Of a stretch of DNA of 64,000 nucleotides, positions 37,680-46,727 are shown in pieces. The notes under the pieces were generated by a model. That model searched no databases. It saw only the letters and a list, made by a program, of their open reading frames with translations, and was not told where the DNA came from. A program made the position numbers and the translations under genes. Source of the stretch: Streptococcus infantis. Lineage in GTDB: Bacteria > Bacillota > Bacilli > Lactobacillales > Streptococcaceae. Every line of letters starts with the position of its first letter. The first letter of the stretch is position 1. The stretch covers positions 1,240,001 through 1,304,000 of the forward strand of contig NZ_CP046525.1 in the NCBI RefSeq assembly GCF_021497965.1. Reading direction: 5' to 3'.

Positions 37680-37807
37680 AAGAGCGTTAAAAGCAAGGAG
37701 AAAATAGGAAACTTTCTGCTGTATCGTCAGATGCAAAGAAAGTTTATCTTTTTCTCGCAGCTTTTAGCTCGTGTTCAGTTTCAAGATGAACAAAACACGA
37801 CGCTCTT
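37680..37807. repeat. Long imperfect hairpin block bounded by 8-bp inverted repeats
   Basis: The block begins AAGAGCGT and ends ACGCTCTT. Inside, 37682-37770 folds into one long hairpin of about 26 pairs: GAGC, TAAAAGC, GAGAAAA and AAACTTTC each meet a complement in reverse order, with small symmetric internal loops and a 21-nt apical loop. A second hairpin (GTTCA/TGAAC) fills 37774-37792. It lies between the rsfS terminator and the yqeM start. It could be a small mobile repeat or a structured leader. Confidence 0.7.
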
Positions 37808-37838
37808 ACCTTTCAATCAATTTTTCTAAAATAAGCAA

Positions 37839-37867
37839 ATAAAACCCAGTTGACTGCAACTGAGTTC
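37839..37867 (-). terminator. Terminator after rsfS
   Basis: Minus strand stem AACTCAGTTG / CAACTGGGTT with a 4-nt loop and TTATTTGC; T-tract is short, so partial readthrough to yqeM is likely. Confidence 0.7.
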
Positions 37868-37872
37868 ATCTT

Positions 37873-38226
<354 letters not shown>

Positions 38227-38820
38227 TTAGTCCTCTTTCAAATAGTGCACATAGGCGTTATAGGTTTCAAGGGTTTGGGGATAGATGGGAAATCCTTGGT
38301 GAGCTAAATGCTCCACTGTGTGAGCTGTCTCGTAAGCCACCGCCTTATTTAGCGATAGTTCAGCAATTTCACGCGCCTCATCTACTCCTGGAAAGGTACG
38401 ATTGTGCTCGATGTAGTCTGCGACATAGATAACTTTGTCAAGGTCTGTCATCTGACTCGCTCCGACTGTATGAATTTCTATTGCACGCAGAATTTCAGAG
38501 TCTTGCAAGTTCAAATCTTCCTGAATTTTGTAGATACCGACCATACCATGCCAAACATTATTGCCCCAGTTTTTAAGGTCAGAGTCAAGTTGGTATCGAT
38601 CAATCAAGTCTAGAAATTCCTGGTCTGACAATTTTTTAGCATAGTCATGAAGGAGACCTGCTAGACCTGCTTTCTCGGCATCCACTCCGAATCGTTCTGC
38701 AAGTTCAATGGCTGCGCGCTCTACACCCAAACAATGGGTCAAACGCTTCTCAGGCAGAAGCTCTGCCATTTTTTTCAATAATTCCTCACGGGAACAGTTG
38801 ATATAGTCCTGGTATGCCAT
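38227..38820 (-). CDS. yqeK: HD-domain hydrolase YqeK
   Basis: 197 residues. HD motifs: H in [18 protein letters not shown] (about 65-72), and a later NNVWHGMVG. YqeK-family enzymes cleave diadenosine tetraphosphate symmetrically to ADP in several Firmicutes. The start overlaps the nadD stop by one base. Confidence 0.92.
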   Translation of the reverse strand: MAYQDYINCSREELLKKMAELLPEKRLTHCLGVERAAIELAERFGVDAEKAGLAGLLHDYAKKLSDQEFLDLIDRYQLDSDLKNWGNNVWHGMVGIYKIQEDLNLQDSEILRAIEIHTVGASQMTDLDKVIYVADYIEHNRTFPGVDEAREIAELSLNKAVAYETAHTVEHLAHQGFPIYPQTLETYNAYVHYLKED

Positions 38821-39449
38821 CAGTAAAGTCCTTCTTTCTCGATATAGTCTAATACAGGCTTAGGTAGGAGAAAGTTAGGTGTGCGTCCTTGGGCAATGAA
38901 ATCACGCACCATGCTAGATGAAATATCCATGAGAGGTACATCCACCCAGATAACTGGATAAGAAGTCCCTGCCTTGTAACGCGGACGTTGAACCCCTACA
39001 AACTGAACTAGTTCCACCAACTCATCAATTCGGTACCACTTAGGCAAATAGTCTACCATATCGGCACCGATAATGAAATAGTAATCTGTGTCTGGATTCT
39101 TCTCTGTTAGAAGCTTCATGGTGTCGTAGGTGTAGGAAATCCCCTTACGCTCTAGCTCTATGGTCTCAATAGCTATACCTTCGATTCCATCAATCGCCAA
39201 TTCTAACATCTTGAGGCGATGGTGTTCAGGAATGGTTTCCTTTTTATCTACGTGAGGTGGTTGGTATTCGGGCATGAGCAGAACCTGATCCAATCCCAAC
39301 TGTTGGCGCACTTGATCTGCAACAATCAGATGGGCATTGTGAACAGGGTTAAAATTTCCACCCAAAATACCGACTTGTTTCCGTTTTTTATCCTTGATTT
39401 CTGGCTCTAACTCCACTTTCGTAAAGGGAGTTAATAATTCGATTGCCAT
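38820..39449 (-). CDS. nadD: Nicotinate-mononucleotide adenylyltransferase
   Basis: 209 residues. The nucleotidyltransferase loop [15 protein letters not shown] (about 27-41) holds the HxxH variant, and [13 protein letters not shown] near the C-terminus is the second phosphate-binding motif. It makes deamido-NAD from NaMN and ATP. In the yqe cluster between yhbY and yqeK. Confidence 0.95.
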   Translation of the reverse strand: MAIELLTPFTKVELEPEIKDKKRKQVGILGGNFNPVHNAHLIVADQVRQQLGLDQVLLMPEYQPPHVDKKETIPEHHRLKMLELAIDGIEGIAIETIELERKGISYTYDTMKLLTEKNPDTDYYFIIGADMVDYLPKWYRIDELVELVQFVGVQRPRYKAGTSYPVIWVDVPLMDISSSMVRDFIAQGRTPNFLLPKPVLDYIEKEGLY

Positions 39450-39500
39450 AGGTTAATCTCCTTTACTCTTCTGTAAAAACAGTTTTTGGGAGTGTCATTC

Positions 39501-39812
39501 TTAGATTTCTTTAACTTTTTTAGAAATCTTGCGATTTTCTTTCTTGATTGATTGTTTATACAAAATCAAGATGCGTCCGATTTTTTGAACTGTGTCCACA
39601 CCGATTTCTTCTTCCAATATTTCAGCTACTTCGTGGATATTCTCATCTGTGTTTTGCAAGAGAGTAACCTTGATCAATTCACGAGCGTCTAGTGCTTGAC
39701 GTACGCTGGTTTTGATTTGGTCGTTGAGACCATTTTTCCCGATTTGGATGATGGGTTTGAGGGTGTGTGCCTGGCTGTTGAGGAAGGCACGTTGTTTTGA
39801 TGTTAATGACAT
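39501..39812 (-). CDS. yhbY: RNA-binding protein YhbY (CRM domain)
   Basis: 103 residues, one CRM domain: LTSKQRAFLNSQAHTLKP, QIGKNGLND with the GxxG loop, and VQKIGRILILYK. YhbY binds pre-50S particles and takes part in ribosome assembly. A structured 165-nt element separates it from yqeH upstream. Confidence 0.93.
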   Translation of the reverse strand: MSLTSKQRAFLNSQAHTLKPIIQIGKNGLNDQIKTSVRQALDARELIKVTLLQNTDENIHEVAEILEEEIGVDTVQKIGRILILYKQSIKKENRKISKKVKEI

Positions 39813-39847
39813 ATTCTTTCTTCCTTTTTTGATAGTTATTTTAGGTG

Positions 39848-40012
39848 GTGAGGGACGGTCGGAACTAATTTTCCAAAGATATCATCTTTGAAAAATGGAT
39901 TTCCTGACCTCACAATTGAGCCTAGGTCTCAATTGTGCCCCTTGCCAATCTATGGATTGGCAATCACACCACGGCAATAACTATCTCTGTATGAGCTCAC
40001 TTTGTTCGCTCA
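39848..40012 (-). ncRNA. Structured element, copy 1 (yqeH-yhbY gap)
   Basis: Read on the minus strand it has: hairpin C (TGAGC, 11-nt loop GAACAAAGTGA, GCTCA); 31 nt containing GCCGTGGTG; hairpin B (9-bp stem TTGCCAATC/GATTGGCAA, 4-nt loop); 4 nt; hairpin A (10-bp stem CACAATTGAG/CTCAATTGTG, 7-nt loop); and a 3' arm with an additional CAAAGAT/ATCTTTG hairpin and GGACGG on the plus strand. Copy 2 at 58846-58987 has the same parts in the same register with different stem sequences. No protein of credible composition is encoded. Confidence 0.75.
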
Positions 40013-40023
40013 GTAATTTTATT

Positions 40024-41130
40024 TTAAATAATTGCTTTTCGTGTGACGACTGCGACGCCTTCTGGGGCCCAGACGGCTACTTTGGCAGTTCCTGTTACAC
40101 GAATCCAGCCTAGTCCTGAAATAACTAGGTCTGTCTTGTCCTTGATAGTAAAGACATGTTGGACCAGTTTTGGAAAATCTTCTTTTTCCTTGCTATTTGG
40201 CGGTGTGAGAAGAGTTCCCAGGTGCTTGTCGTAAAAATCACTAGCTCCCTCCAGTTTGGTACGATGAAGTTTGAGTTCATTGTCAAAGAAAGCTGTGAAA
40301 CCTTGCTTCTCTCCTGCAATAAAGTCAAAACGTCCCAGACCACCTAAAAATAGGGTTTGTTCAGGGTTTAGCTGATAGGTTTTGGGTTTGATTTCCTTTT
40401 TAGGACTGACATACTTGAGATTTTTAGCCGTCAAGTAGTGAGCCATCTGATGACGGTGTATAATCCCCGGTGTATCATAGATATAAGATCCGTCATCAAG
40501 CGGAATCTCAATCTTGTCCAAGGTTGTACCCGGGAATCGAGACGTCGTGATGACATTCTGGTCACCCGTGATTTCCTGGATGATGGCATTGATAAGAGTT
40601 GATTTACCGACATTAGTCACCCCAACTACATAGACATCGCGTCCTTTACGGTAATGCTCGATTTTTTCAATGACTTCCTTGATAGCATGCTTATTTTGAG
40701 CTGAAGTCAGAACAACGTCCACAGGACGTAGACCTTCTTCGTGGGCACGTTCCATGAGCCATTGGCTAATCTTCCCAGCCTTTACTGACTTAGGTAGGAT
40801 ATCTTTTTTATTTCCGACTAAGAGCACATCATTACCTGATACAAAGCGTGGCAAACCTGGGATAACAGAGCCATTGAAGTCAAAAATATCAATGACATTG
40901 ACCACCAAGGCATCACTATCTCCTACCTCGTGCAAGAGTTTGAGGAAATCATCATCTGTCAACTGCACATCTGTAATTTCATTATAATGACGAAGACGGA
41001 AACAACGTTGGCAATATACTTCTCCAGTTTCCAAACCTTTTTCCAATGCTGACTGAGGTGTAAAACCCAACCCAGTCTTATCTTCCGTCTGAATGGTTGC
41101 TCCACAACCAATACAGAGAATTTCTTCCAT
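40024..41130 (-). CDS. yqeH: Ribosome biogenesis GTPase YqeH
   Basis: 368 residues. An N-terminal treble-clef zinc finger (CIGC...CQRC, about 5-41) precedes a circularly permuted GTPase: G4 NKKD (about 108), then G1 GVTNVGKSTLIN (about 165) and G3 DTPG (about 219). YqeH is needed for 30S subunit assembly. It starts 2 nt after yqeG. Confidence 0.95.
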   Translation of the reverse strand: MEEILCIGCGATIQTEDKTGLGFTPQSALEKGLETGEVYCQRCFRLRHYNEITDVQLTDDDFLKLLHEVGDSDALVVNVIDIFDFNGSVIPGLPRFVSGNDVLLVGNKKDILPKSVKAGKISQWLMERAHEEGLRPVDVVLTSAQNKHAIKEVIEKIEHYRKGRDVYVVGVTNVGKSTLINAIIQEITGDQNVITTSRFPGTTLDKIEIPLDDGSYIYDTPGIIHRHQMAHYLTAKNLKYVSPKKEIKPKTYQLNPEQTLFLGGLGRFDFIAGEKQGFTAFFDNELKLHRTKLEGASDFYDKHLGTLLTPPNSKEKEDFPKLVQHVFTIKDKTDLVISGLGWIRVTGTAKVAVWAPEGVAVVTRKAII

Positions 41131-41132
41131 AG

Positions 41133-41660
41133 TTAAATTCCTTTTTTATAAGTAATAGGTCCGTACTTCTCAGTGATTTGCTTCATAACACGACGTTCAC
41201 GAGCTCGGTTGATTTGCGTTTTGATGGAATCGTGCTGCACCAAGGGTTTAACCAAAATCGAGCGAATTCCTGCACGGTGAGCTGCACGAATATCTGTCAT
41301 GAGCTGATCCCCAACCATGACCACTTCATTTTTCTCATAGTGGAATTCTTTCATCGCTCGATCAATCCCGAAAGTAAAAGGCTTCAAAGCCCAGTAAACA
41401 TAATCAATTCCAAATTTTTCAACTGCTCGTTGAACACGTTTTTTAGAATTGTTTGAGACTACGATAATGCGAATCCCTGCATCACGAAGATCATGCAACC
41501 ATCGTTTCATGTCTGGAGTCCCGTCAGGGTTATTCCAAGCAATGAGAGTGTTATCTAAATCTACCAAAACAGCTTTTATTCCCTGTTTTTGCAGGCTTTC
41601 TACTGTCAAATCATAAACTGCTTCCACAGCAAAATCTGGCATGTAATGTTCAATCGCCAT
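41133..41660 (-). CDS. yqeG: HAD superfamily phosphatase YqeG
   Basis: 175 residues, HAD IIIA subclass. Motif 1 is VLVDLDNTLIAW with both Asp residues (about 35), motif 2 VVSNNS, and motif 3/4 MVGDQLMTDI (about 116). Its B. subtilis counterpart sits in the same cluster; the substrate is not established. First gene of yqeG-yqeH. Confidence 0.93.
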   Translation of the reverse strand: MAIEHYMPDFAVEAVYDLTVESLQKQGIKAVLVDLDNTLIAWNNPDGTPDMKRWLHDLRDAGIRIIVVSNNSKKRVQRAVEKFGIDYVYWALKPFTFGIDRAMKEFHYEKNEVVMVGDQLMTDIRAAHRAGIRSILVKPLVQHDSIKTQINRARERRVMKQITEKYGPITYKKGI

Positions 41661-41676
41661 TCTGGCTCCTTCTCTT

Positions 41677-42585
41677 TTATTTCCTAGTAATTTTCTTCAG
41701 CCATTGAGATAAGGCTGCCCATAAAATCAAGCTAGCCATTAAGATATAAATCCAAGCATTTGGCTCTTCTGTAAATGGTAGAGGAACATTCATTCCGAAG
41801 AAACCTGTAATAACCGCAAGTACTGCTAGTAAGACGGAGATAATGGTCAAAATTGTCAAACTATCATTCAGGTTATTGTTTAGGATGTTGTTGTAAGAAG
41901 CGGAGAGTTGTTGCAAGACTTGAGAAATCAAATCTGTCATAGACACCAACTGATGGGCTTCAATCATCGCATCATCAAACTGCTCTCGTTCGACATCGTT
42001 AAATCTCCGATAAAGAGCATGACCTTGGATATGTTCCAATAAAAGTCGATTTTGTTTTGCCGCTGCTGTCAAGTAAACCATACCAGTCTCCAAGTCAGAG
42101 AGGGCGAAAAGATTTTTCTTTGTTGTGGTTTGACGTAGCAAGGCACTAATTTCGTCCTTACTTTTATCCATTTCTTCAATGACGGGATAATAAGCGTTAC
42201 TAATAATCTCTAAACCGGCAAAGAGAAATTTGTAAATAGAAAGGGACTCATGACTATTCAGATAAGATAACATTTGATCAATGACATAAGCGTTCTTATG
42301 GTTACTAATCGTAATCATTCGTTGTTTTTCAACGATAAAGGTCATAGGAATGGCTTCATAGTAATCCTTGTCCTTTTCTAAGTCCAGAACATTGTAGATA
42401 AAGGTCACAGTCCCATTCTCACGGTTGTAATCCATATGGGCACGTTCATTTTTATCCAGCGCATATTCGATGGTTTCCTTATCCAATCCGTAGATTTCAG
42501 ATAAATCTTCAAGATTTTTAATTTTTTCAATATCAAGATTTATCCAGGTACAACCATTTCCTAATTGTTTATCTAAAACCATCAT
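41677..42585 (-). CDS. corA: CorA-family divalent cation transporter
   Basis: 302 residues. A large cytoplasmic N-terminal domain and two C-terminal membrane helices (about 240-262 and 275-295), the first ending in GMN (GFFGMNVPLPF), the selectivity signature of CorA. Mg2+ or Co2+ uptake is the family function. Two adjacent ATGs (42585, 42582) share the AGAGGAG site; the second has better spacing. It lies 16 nt before yqeG without a visible terminator. Confidence 0.92.
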   Translation of the reverse strand: MMVLDKQLGNGCTWINLDIEKIKNLEDLSEIYGLDKETIEYALDKNERAHMDYNRENGTVTFIYNVLDLEKDKDYYEAIPMTFIVEKQRMITISNHKNAYVIDQMLSYLNSHESLSIYKFLFAGLEIISNAYYPVIEEMDKSKDEISALLRQTTTKKNLFALSDLETGMVYLTAAAKQNRLLLEHIQGHALYRRFNDVEREQFDDAMIEAHQLVSMTDLISQVLQQLSASYNNILNNNLNDSLTILTIISVLLAVLAVITGFFGMNVPLPFTEEPNAWIYILMASLILWAALSQWLKKITRK

Positions 42586-42608
42586 TTCTCCTCTGTCAAA
42601 CTTCCTCC

Positions 42609-42617
42609 ATTATACCA
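42609..42617 (-). promoter_or_regulatory. Extended -10 promoter of corA
   Basis: Minus strand ATGGTATAAT: TG-n before perfect TATAAT, 24 nt from the start codon. Confidence 0.65.
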
Positions 42618-42639
42618 TAAATAAAGGGAAATTTCAGTT

Positions 42640-43200
42640 CTACTCTTCTCTTGAAAAATTGCTAACTACAGTGATATTACGGTTAGGAACAAAGTGGAGG
42701 GCTTGGTCATCACCTCTTAGTTGAGTAGTTCGAATTCCAACACTAACTACTTTCCCCGATACAGTAATGGGACCATTTGTCAAAACGACCTCATCTCCCA
42801 CATCCAACTGACGTTCAAAGAGAATAAAGAAACCATTGATGACATCTGAAAGGAAACCTTGTGCCCCCATACCAATCGCAACCCCAGCAATCCCAGCACC
42901 AGCTAGTAAACTTGATACAGGCAGTCCTAGGATAGATAAAATGCAGTAGACTAAGAAGAAATAGAGAATGTAATTAAAGACATTTTCAAGCAAACGCGAA
43001 ATTGTCTTCTGTCTTCCCGCGTCCCGATTTGAAAATTTAAGCGATGGTTTTACAATTCTCTTAACAGTCGTATGAAGTAGCTTTTTAGCAATATAAAATA
43101 GTACAAATAAAATTAAAAGAGAAATCACTTTTGTCAAGAGATTCTCAAATACTGAGGTTAAATCTAGCTTATCAAAATAACTTTTAAAAAATTCTTGCAT
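42640..43200 (-). CDS. Short MscS-family mechanosensitive channel
   Basis: 186 residues: two N-terminal membrane helices (about 20-40, 65-90), the pore helix LAGAGIAGVAIGMGAQGFLSDVINGFFILFE (Gly/Ala-rich TM3, about 95-128), and the start of the beta domain (VGDEVVLTNGPITVSGKVV, PNRNIT). The C-terminal alpha/beta vestibule of E. coli MscS (286 residues) is missing; the stop TAG follows SREE with no continuing homology downstream. Either a naturally short form or a C-terminal truncation. Confidence 0.85.
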   Translation of the reverse strand: MQEFFKSYFDKLDLTSVFENLLTKVISLLILFVLFYIAKKLLHTTVKRIVKPSLKFSNRDAGRQKTISRLLENVFNYILYFFLVYCILSILGLPVSSLLAGAGIAGVAIGMGAQGFLSDVINGFFILFERQLDVGDEVVLTNGPITVSGKVVSVGIRTTQLRGDDQALHFVPNRNITVVSNFSREE

Positions 43201-43219
43201 GTAAAACTCCTTTCTAATT

Positions 43220-43228
43220 ATTATACCA
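43220..43228 (-). promoter_or_regulatory. Extended -10 promoter of the MscS-type gene
   Basis: Minus strand TGTGGTATAAT, 20 nt before ATG 43200 with AGAAAGGAG between. Confidence 0.65.
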
Positions 43229-43290
43229 CAAAACGATATCTGAACCAGTTTGGCAAATATTCATTCTGCCAATATTATCAATAGATTGAC

Positions 43291-43319
43291 TTGATTTCAA
43301 AACATATTTATACTATAAT
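43291..43319 (+). promoter_or_regulatory. Promoter of the aromatic-acid-exporter-type gene
   Basis: -35 TTGATT (43291-43296), 17-nt spacer, -10 TATAAT (43314-43319). The 5' leader is about 104 nt long; I see no strong structure or known riboswitch in it. Confidence 0.7.
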
Positions 43320-43429
43320 CAAACCACTACATAGAGAACAAATTAGTTTCTCAATAACTCTCTTGGAATAGACCTTTCTACCTCACCTACTACTAAAACT
43401 TTAAAGCATTTATCTCAAGGAAATATTCT

Positions 43430-44398
43430 ATGTCTATCACTCAACGTACTTTAAAACTAGTCCTGGCAACCTGTTTTGCTTGTTTACTAGCCTACTTTTT
43501 TGATTTGTCATCAGCTGTATCAGCTGGTATCATTGCTATCTTGAGTCTTTCTGATACTCGAAGAAGCACGATCAAGCTAGCCCGCAATCGACTTTTTTCA
43601 ACCTTGCTGGCGTTAATGATTGGTGTTATTGCCTTTCAACTAACTGGTTATCATATCTGGAGCTTTGGACTCTACTTAGCATTCTATGTTCCCCTTGCCT
43701 ATAAACTTGGTTGGGAAATTGGAATCACTCCTAGTAGCGTTCTGGTCAGCCATCTCTTAATCCAACAATCAACAGCACCAGCACTTTTACTGAATGAGCT
43801 CTTACTCTTCCTAATCGGTACTGGCTTTGCGCTTCTGGTCAATCTCTACATGCCTTCACGTGAAAAAGACATTCAACATTATCATACGCTTGTTGAAGAA
43901 AAACTTAGAGATGTCCTTCTACGGCTTTCTTACTATCTGAAAAGAGGAGATGGCCGTAATCAGGCTCAACTTGTAAATGAACTTGATCAACTGCTTGAGG
44001 ATGCTCTTAAGTTAGTTTACCTCGATCATTCTGACCATCTCTTTCACCAGACAGATTATCATATTCACTACTTTGAGATGCGACAAAGGCAAACGCGTAT
44101 CTTGAGAAATATGGCACAACAGATTAATACTTGCCAACTAGCCGCAAGTGAGAGCCTTATTGTCGCACAGCTCTTTTCAAAGACAGCTAGTCAATTGAGT
44201 CAAACCAATCCAGCCTATGACTTATTGAATGATATCGATAGCTACCTGCAGGTATTTCGCAATCGTAGTCTCCCTAAAACAAGAGAAGAGTTTGAAACAC
44301 GGGCGACACTATTACAACTCTTTCGTGAATTAGAACATTTTATCCAGATAAAAGTAGATTTCTACAACCGTTATTCTGACAATGACAGTAACAAATAA
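43430..44398 (+). CDS. Aromatic acid exporter family membrane protein (ArAE/FUSC-like)
   Basis: 322 residues. Five or six hydrophobic helices fill the first 150 residues, followed by a cytoplasmic helical domain. The N-terminal layout with SAVSAGIIAILSLSDTRRSTIKLARNR matches the DUF939/ArAE_1 group of the FUSC superfamily, which contains export proteins for aromatic acids; the substrate here is unknown. Monocistronic, with AAGGA 8 nt before ATG. Confidence 0.8.
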   Translation: MSITQRTLKLVLATCFACLLAYFFDLSSAVSAGIIAILSLSDTRRSTIKLARNRLFSTLLALMIGVIAFQLTGYHIWSFGLYLAFYVPLAYKLGWEIGITPSSVLVSHLLIQQSTAPALLLNELLLFLIGTGFALLVNLYMPSREKDIQHYHTLVEEKLRDVLLRLSYYLKRGDGRNQAQLVNELDQLLEDALKLVYLDHSDHLFHQTDYHIHYFEMRQRQTRILRNMAQQINTCQLAASESLIVAQLFSKTASQLSQTNPAYDLLNDIDSYLQVFRNRSLPKTREEFETRATLLQLFRELEHFIQIKVDFYNRYSDNDSNK

Positions 44399-44441
44399 AA
44401 ACTTCTATCGGCAACACAGTTGCTAATAGAAGTTTTTTTGT
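44396..44441. terminator. Bidirectional terminator
   Basis: Stem AAAACTTCTATCGGCAAC pairs imperfectly with GTTGCTAATAGAAGTTTT, followed by TTTG on the plus strand; serves the exporter-type gene and perhaps the small gene at 44453. Confidence 0.8.
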
Positions 44442-44452
44442 TATTAATAGAT

Positions 44453-44707
44453 TTAATTTTCTCGCTTCTTTCGAATAGACATGAGACTGATATCTCTCAA
44501 ACTAAAGTAGGTAAGAGCTAGCATCCCCAATGTAATAAAGATTTCTGCTGGAAGTTGGAAGATTTGTAGAGTTGACAGCATCAATAAAATCAAGAGAGCA
44601 ACCAATCCGAAAACCAGAATAACAACGTTGACCGTTCCCTTAATACTTTGAGGAGTCGCAAAGATATAAAGTAAGAGTAATAAAATCCCTATGATTAGAT
44701 AGACCAT
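44453..44707 (-). CDS. Small membrane protein, DUF3165-like
   Basis: 84 residues, three hydrophobic helices (about 2-20, 27-47, 52-70) and a basic C-terminus (RKKREN). It belongs to a family of uncharacterised streptococcal membrane proteins that accompany typA. It starts 19 nt after the typA stop and has an AGAAAGAG site, so it is probably co-transcribed. Function unknown. Confidence 0.75.
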   Translation of the reverse strand: MVYLIIGILLLLLYIFATPQSIKGTVNVVILVFGLVALLILLMLSTLQIFQLPAEIFITLGMLALTYFSLRDISLMSIRKKREN

Positions 44708-44726
44708 TTTTATCTCTTTCTAGCTC

Positions 44727-46568
44727 TTATTCAGCTGATTTTTTCTTTTTGTTTGCTTTTTCGCGCTCTGCCTTATTCAAGATTTGTTTACGCAAACGGA
44801 TTGATTCAGGCGTTACTTCCATGTATTCATCATCGTTCAAGAACTCAAGTGATTCTTCAAGCGTCAAGATACGAGGAGTTTTGATAACCGCTGTTTGGTC
44901 TTTAGTAGCTGAACGAACGTTGGTCATTTGTTTTGCTTTCGTGATATTAACAGTCAAGTCATTTTCACGAGAGTTTTCACCGATGATCATTCCTTCGTAA
45001 ACCTCAGTACCTGGGTTAACAAAGATAGTACCACGTTCTTCGATAGACATGATTGAGTAGGTTGTTGCCTTACCAGCATCGATAGAAACAAGAGCACCAC
45101 GATGACGTCCACCAATTTCTCCTGGAATCAATGGCAAGTATTGGTCGAAGGTATGGTTCATGATACCGTAACCACGAGTCATTGACAAGAACTCAGTTGA
45201 GTATCCAATCAAACCACGCGCAGGAACTAGGAAGACCAAACGAGTTTGACCGTTACCAGTTGAGATCATATCCAACATTTCACCTTTACGTTCAGAAAGA
45301 CTTTGGATAACAGATCCTTGGTATTCTTCTGGTGTGTCAATTTGCACGCGTTCAAACGGCTCACATTTAACACCATCGATTTCTTTGATGATAACTTCTG
45401 GACGAGATACTTGAAGCTCATATCCTTCACGACGCATGGTTTCGATCAAGATAGACAAGTGCAATTCCCCACGTCCTGAAACGGTCCATTTATCTGGTGA
45501 GTCCGTTGGGTCTACACGAAGAGAAACGTCTGTTTGCAATTCTGCTTGAAGGCGCTCTTCAACCTTACGTGAAGTAACCCATTTCCCTTCACGACCAGCA
45601 AAAGGTGAGTTGTTAACCAAGAAGGTCATTTGAAGGGTTGGCTCATCAATATGAAGAACTGGAAGAGCTTCAACTGCATCTGTTGGAGTAATGGTTTCAC
45701 CAACGAAGATATCTTCCATACCTGATACGGCAATCAAATCACCAGCCTTAGCTTCTTGGATTTCACGACGTTCCAAACCAAAGAAACCAAAGAGTTTTGT
45801 AACACGGAAGTTTTTAGTTGTACCATCTAGTTTAGAAAGAGTTACTTGATCCCCAACTTTCACACTACCACGGAAGATACGTCCGATACCGATACGTCCT
45901 ACGAAGTCATTGTAGTCAAGAAGTGACACTTGGAATTGAAGGGGTTCATCTGAGTTATCAACTGGAGCTGGAATGTGGTCGATAATGGTGTCAAAGATTG
46001 GCGCCATAGTCTTTTCTTGGTCTGCTGGATCATCTGACAATGAAGATGTTCCGTTGATCGCTGAAGCATAGACTACTGGGAAGTCAAGCTGATCATCATC
46101 TGCACCAAGTTCGATGAAAAGTTCCAAAACTTCATCCACTACTTCTGCTGGACGAGCTGATGGCTTATCGATTTTGTTAACTACAACGATAGGTACAAGG
46201 TCTTGTTCCAAGGCTTTTTTCAATACGAAACGAGTCTGTGGCATGGTTCCTTCGTAAGCATCTACGACCAAAACAACACCGTCAACCATTTTCATGATAC
46301 GTTCTACTTCTCCACCGAAGTCCGCGTGTCCTGGTGTATCCATGATGTTAATACGAGTTCCGTTGTAAGCAACGGCTGTATTTTTAGCAAGGATGGTGAT
46401 TCCACGCTCTTTCTCGATATCGTTTGAGTCCATTGCACGCTCAGCCAATTCTGTACGTGCGTCAAGAGTTTCAGATTGTTTCAACAATTCGTCAACGAGG
46501 GTTGTTTTCCCGTGGTCGACGTGGGCGATAATCGCGATATTACGGATATCTTCTCTTAATTTTGTCAT
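44727..46568 (-). CDS. typA: Ribosome-binding GTPase TypA/BipA
   Basis: 613 residues. EF-G-like GTPase: G1 [15 protein letters not shown] (about 15-29), G3 [15 protein letters not shown] (about 78), G4 VNKID (about 132). Domains II, III and V follow, and the BipA-specific C-terminal domain ends in a Lys-rich tail. It aids ribosome assembly and stress adaptation, especially in the cold. Confidence 0.97.
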   Translation of the reverse strand: MTKLREDIRNIAIIAHVDHGKTTLVDELLKQSETLDARTELAERAMDSNDIEKERGITILAKNTAVAYNGTRINIMDTPGHADFGGEVERIMKMVDGVVLVVDAYEGTMPQTRFVLKKALEQDLVPIVVVNKIDKPSARPAEVVDEVLELFIELGADDDQLDFPVVYASAINGTSSLSDDPADQEKTMAPIFDTIIDHIPAPVDNSDEPLQFQVSLLDYNDFVGRIGIGRIFRGSVKVGDQVTLSKLDGTTKNFRVTKLFGFFGLERREIQEAKAGDLIAVSGMEDIFVGETITPTDAVEALPVLHIDEPTLQMTFLVNNSPFAGREGKWVTSRKVEERLQAELQTDVSLRVDPTDSPDKWTVSGRGELHLSILIETMRREGYELQVSRPEVIIKEIDGVKCEPFERVQIDTPEEYQGSVIQSLSERKGEMLDMISTGNGQTRLVFLVPARGLIGYSTEFLSMTRGYGIMNHTFDQYLPLIPGEIGGRHRGALVSIDAGKATTYSIMSIEERGTIFVNPGTEVYEGMIIGENSRENDLTVNITKAKQMTNVRSATKDQTAVIKTPRILTLEESLEFLNDDEYMEVTPESIRLRKQILNKAEREKANKKKKSAE

Positions 46569-46609
46569 GATTTCCTCTATTTATTTCAAATTTATTTTCT
46601 AACTGAACG

Positions 46610-46618
46610 ATTATACCA
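46610..46618 (-). promoter_or_regulatory. Extended -10 promoter of typA
   Basis: Minus strand TTGTGGTATAAT, hexamer 46615-46610; no good -35. Confidence 0.7.
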
Positions 46619-46690
46619 CAATTTTAAGCAAATGGCATAACTCAAGTAAGTGTAAATGTTTTCAAAAGAAAATTCATTTCTTCTCTTTTC

Positions 46691-46719
46691 TTTTCAAAAA
46701 TATCGACTTGTGATAAGAT
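46691..46719 (+). promoter_or_regulatory. Probable rsuA promoter, near-leaderless geometry
   Basis: -35 TTTTCA (46691-46696), 17-nt spacer, -10 TAAGAT (46714-46719). The predicted start site (46726) is two bases before the ATG. Confidence 0.5.
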
Positions 46720-46727
46720 AGGCTGGT

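Noticed and set aside
37668-37736. 23-codon N-terminal extension of the yqeM product
   Set aside because: It is translated from the long hairpin block and adds a hydrophobic stretch not expected for this soluble methyltransferase.
39895-40113. 72-codon frame (Cys/Ser-rich) across the yqeH-yhbY gap
   Set aside because: It runs through the paired hairpins and into yqeH antisense; the gap is better explained as structured RNA.
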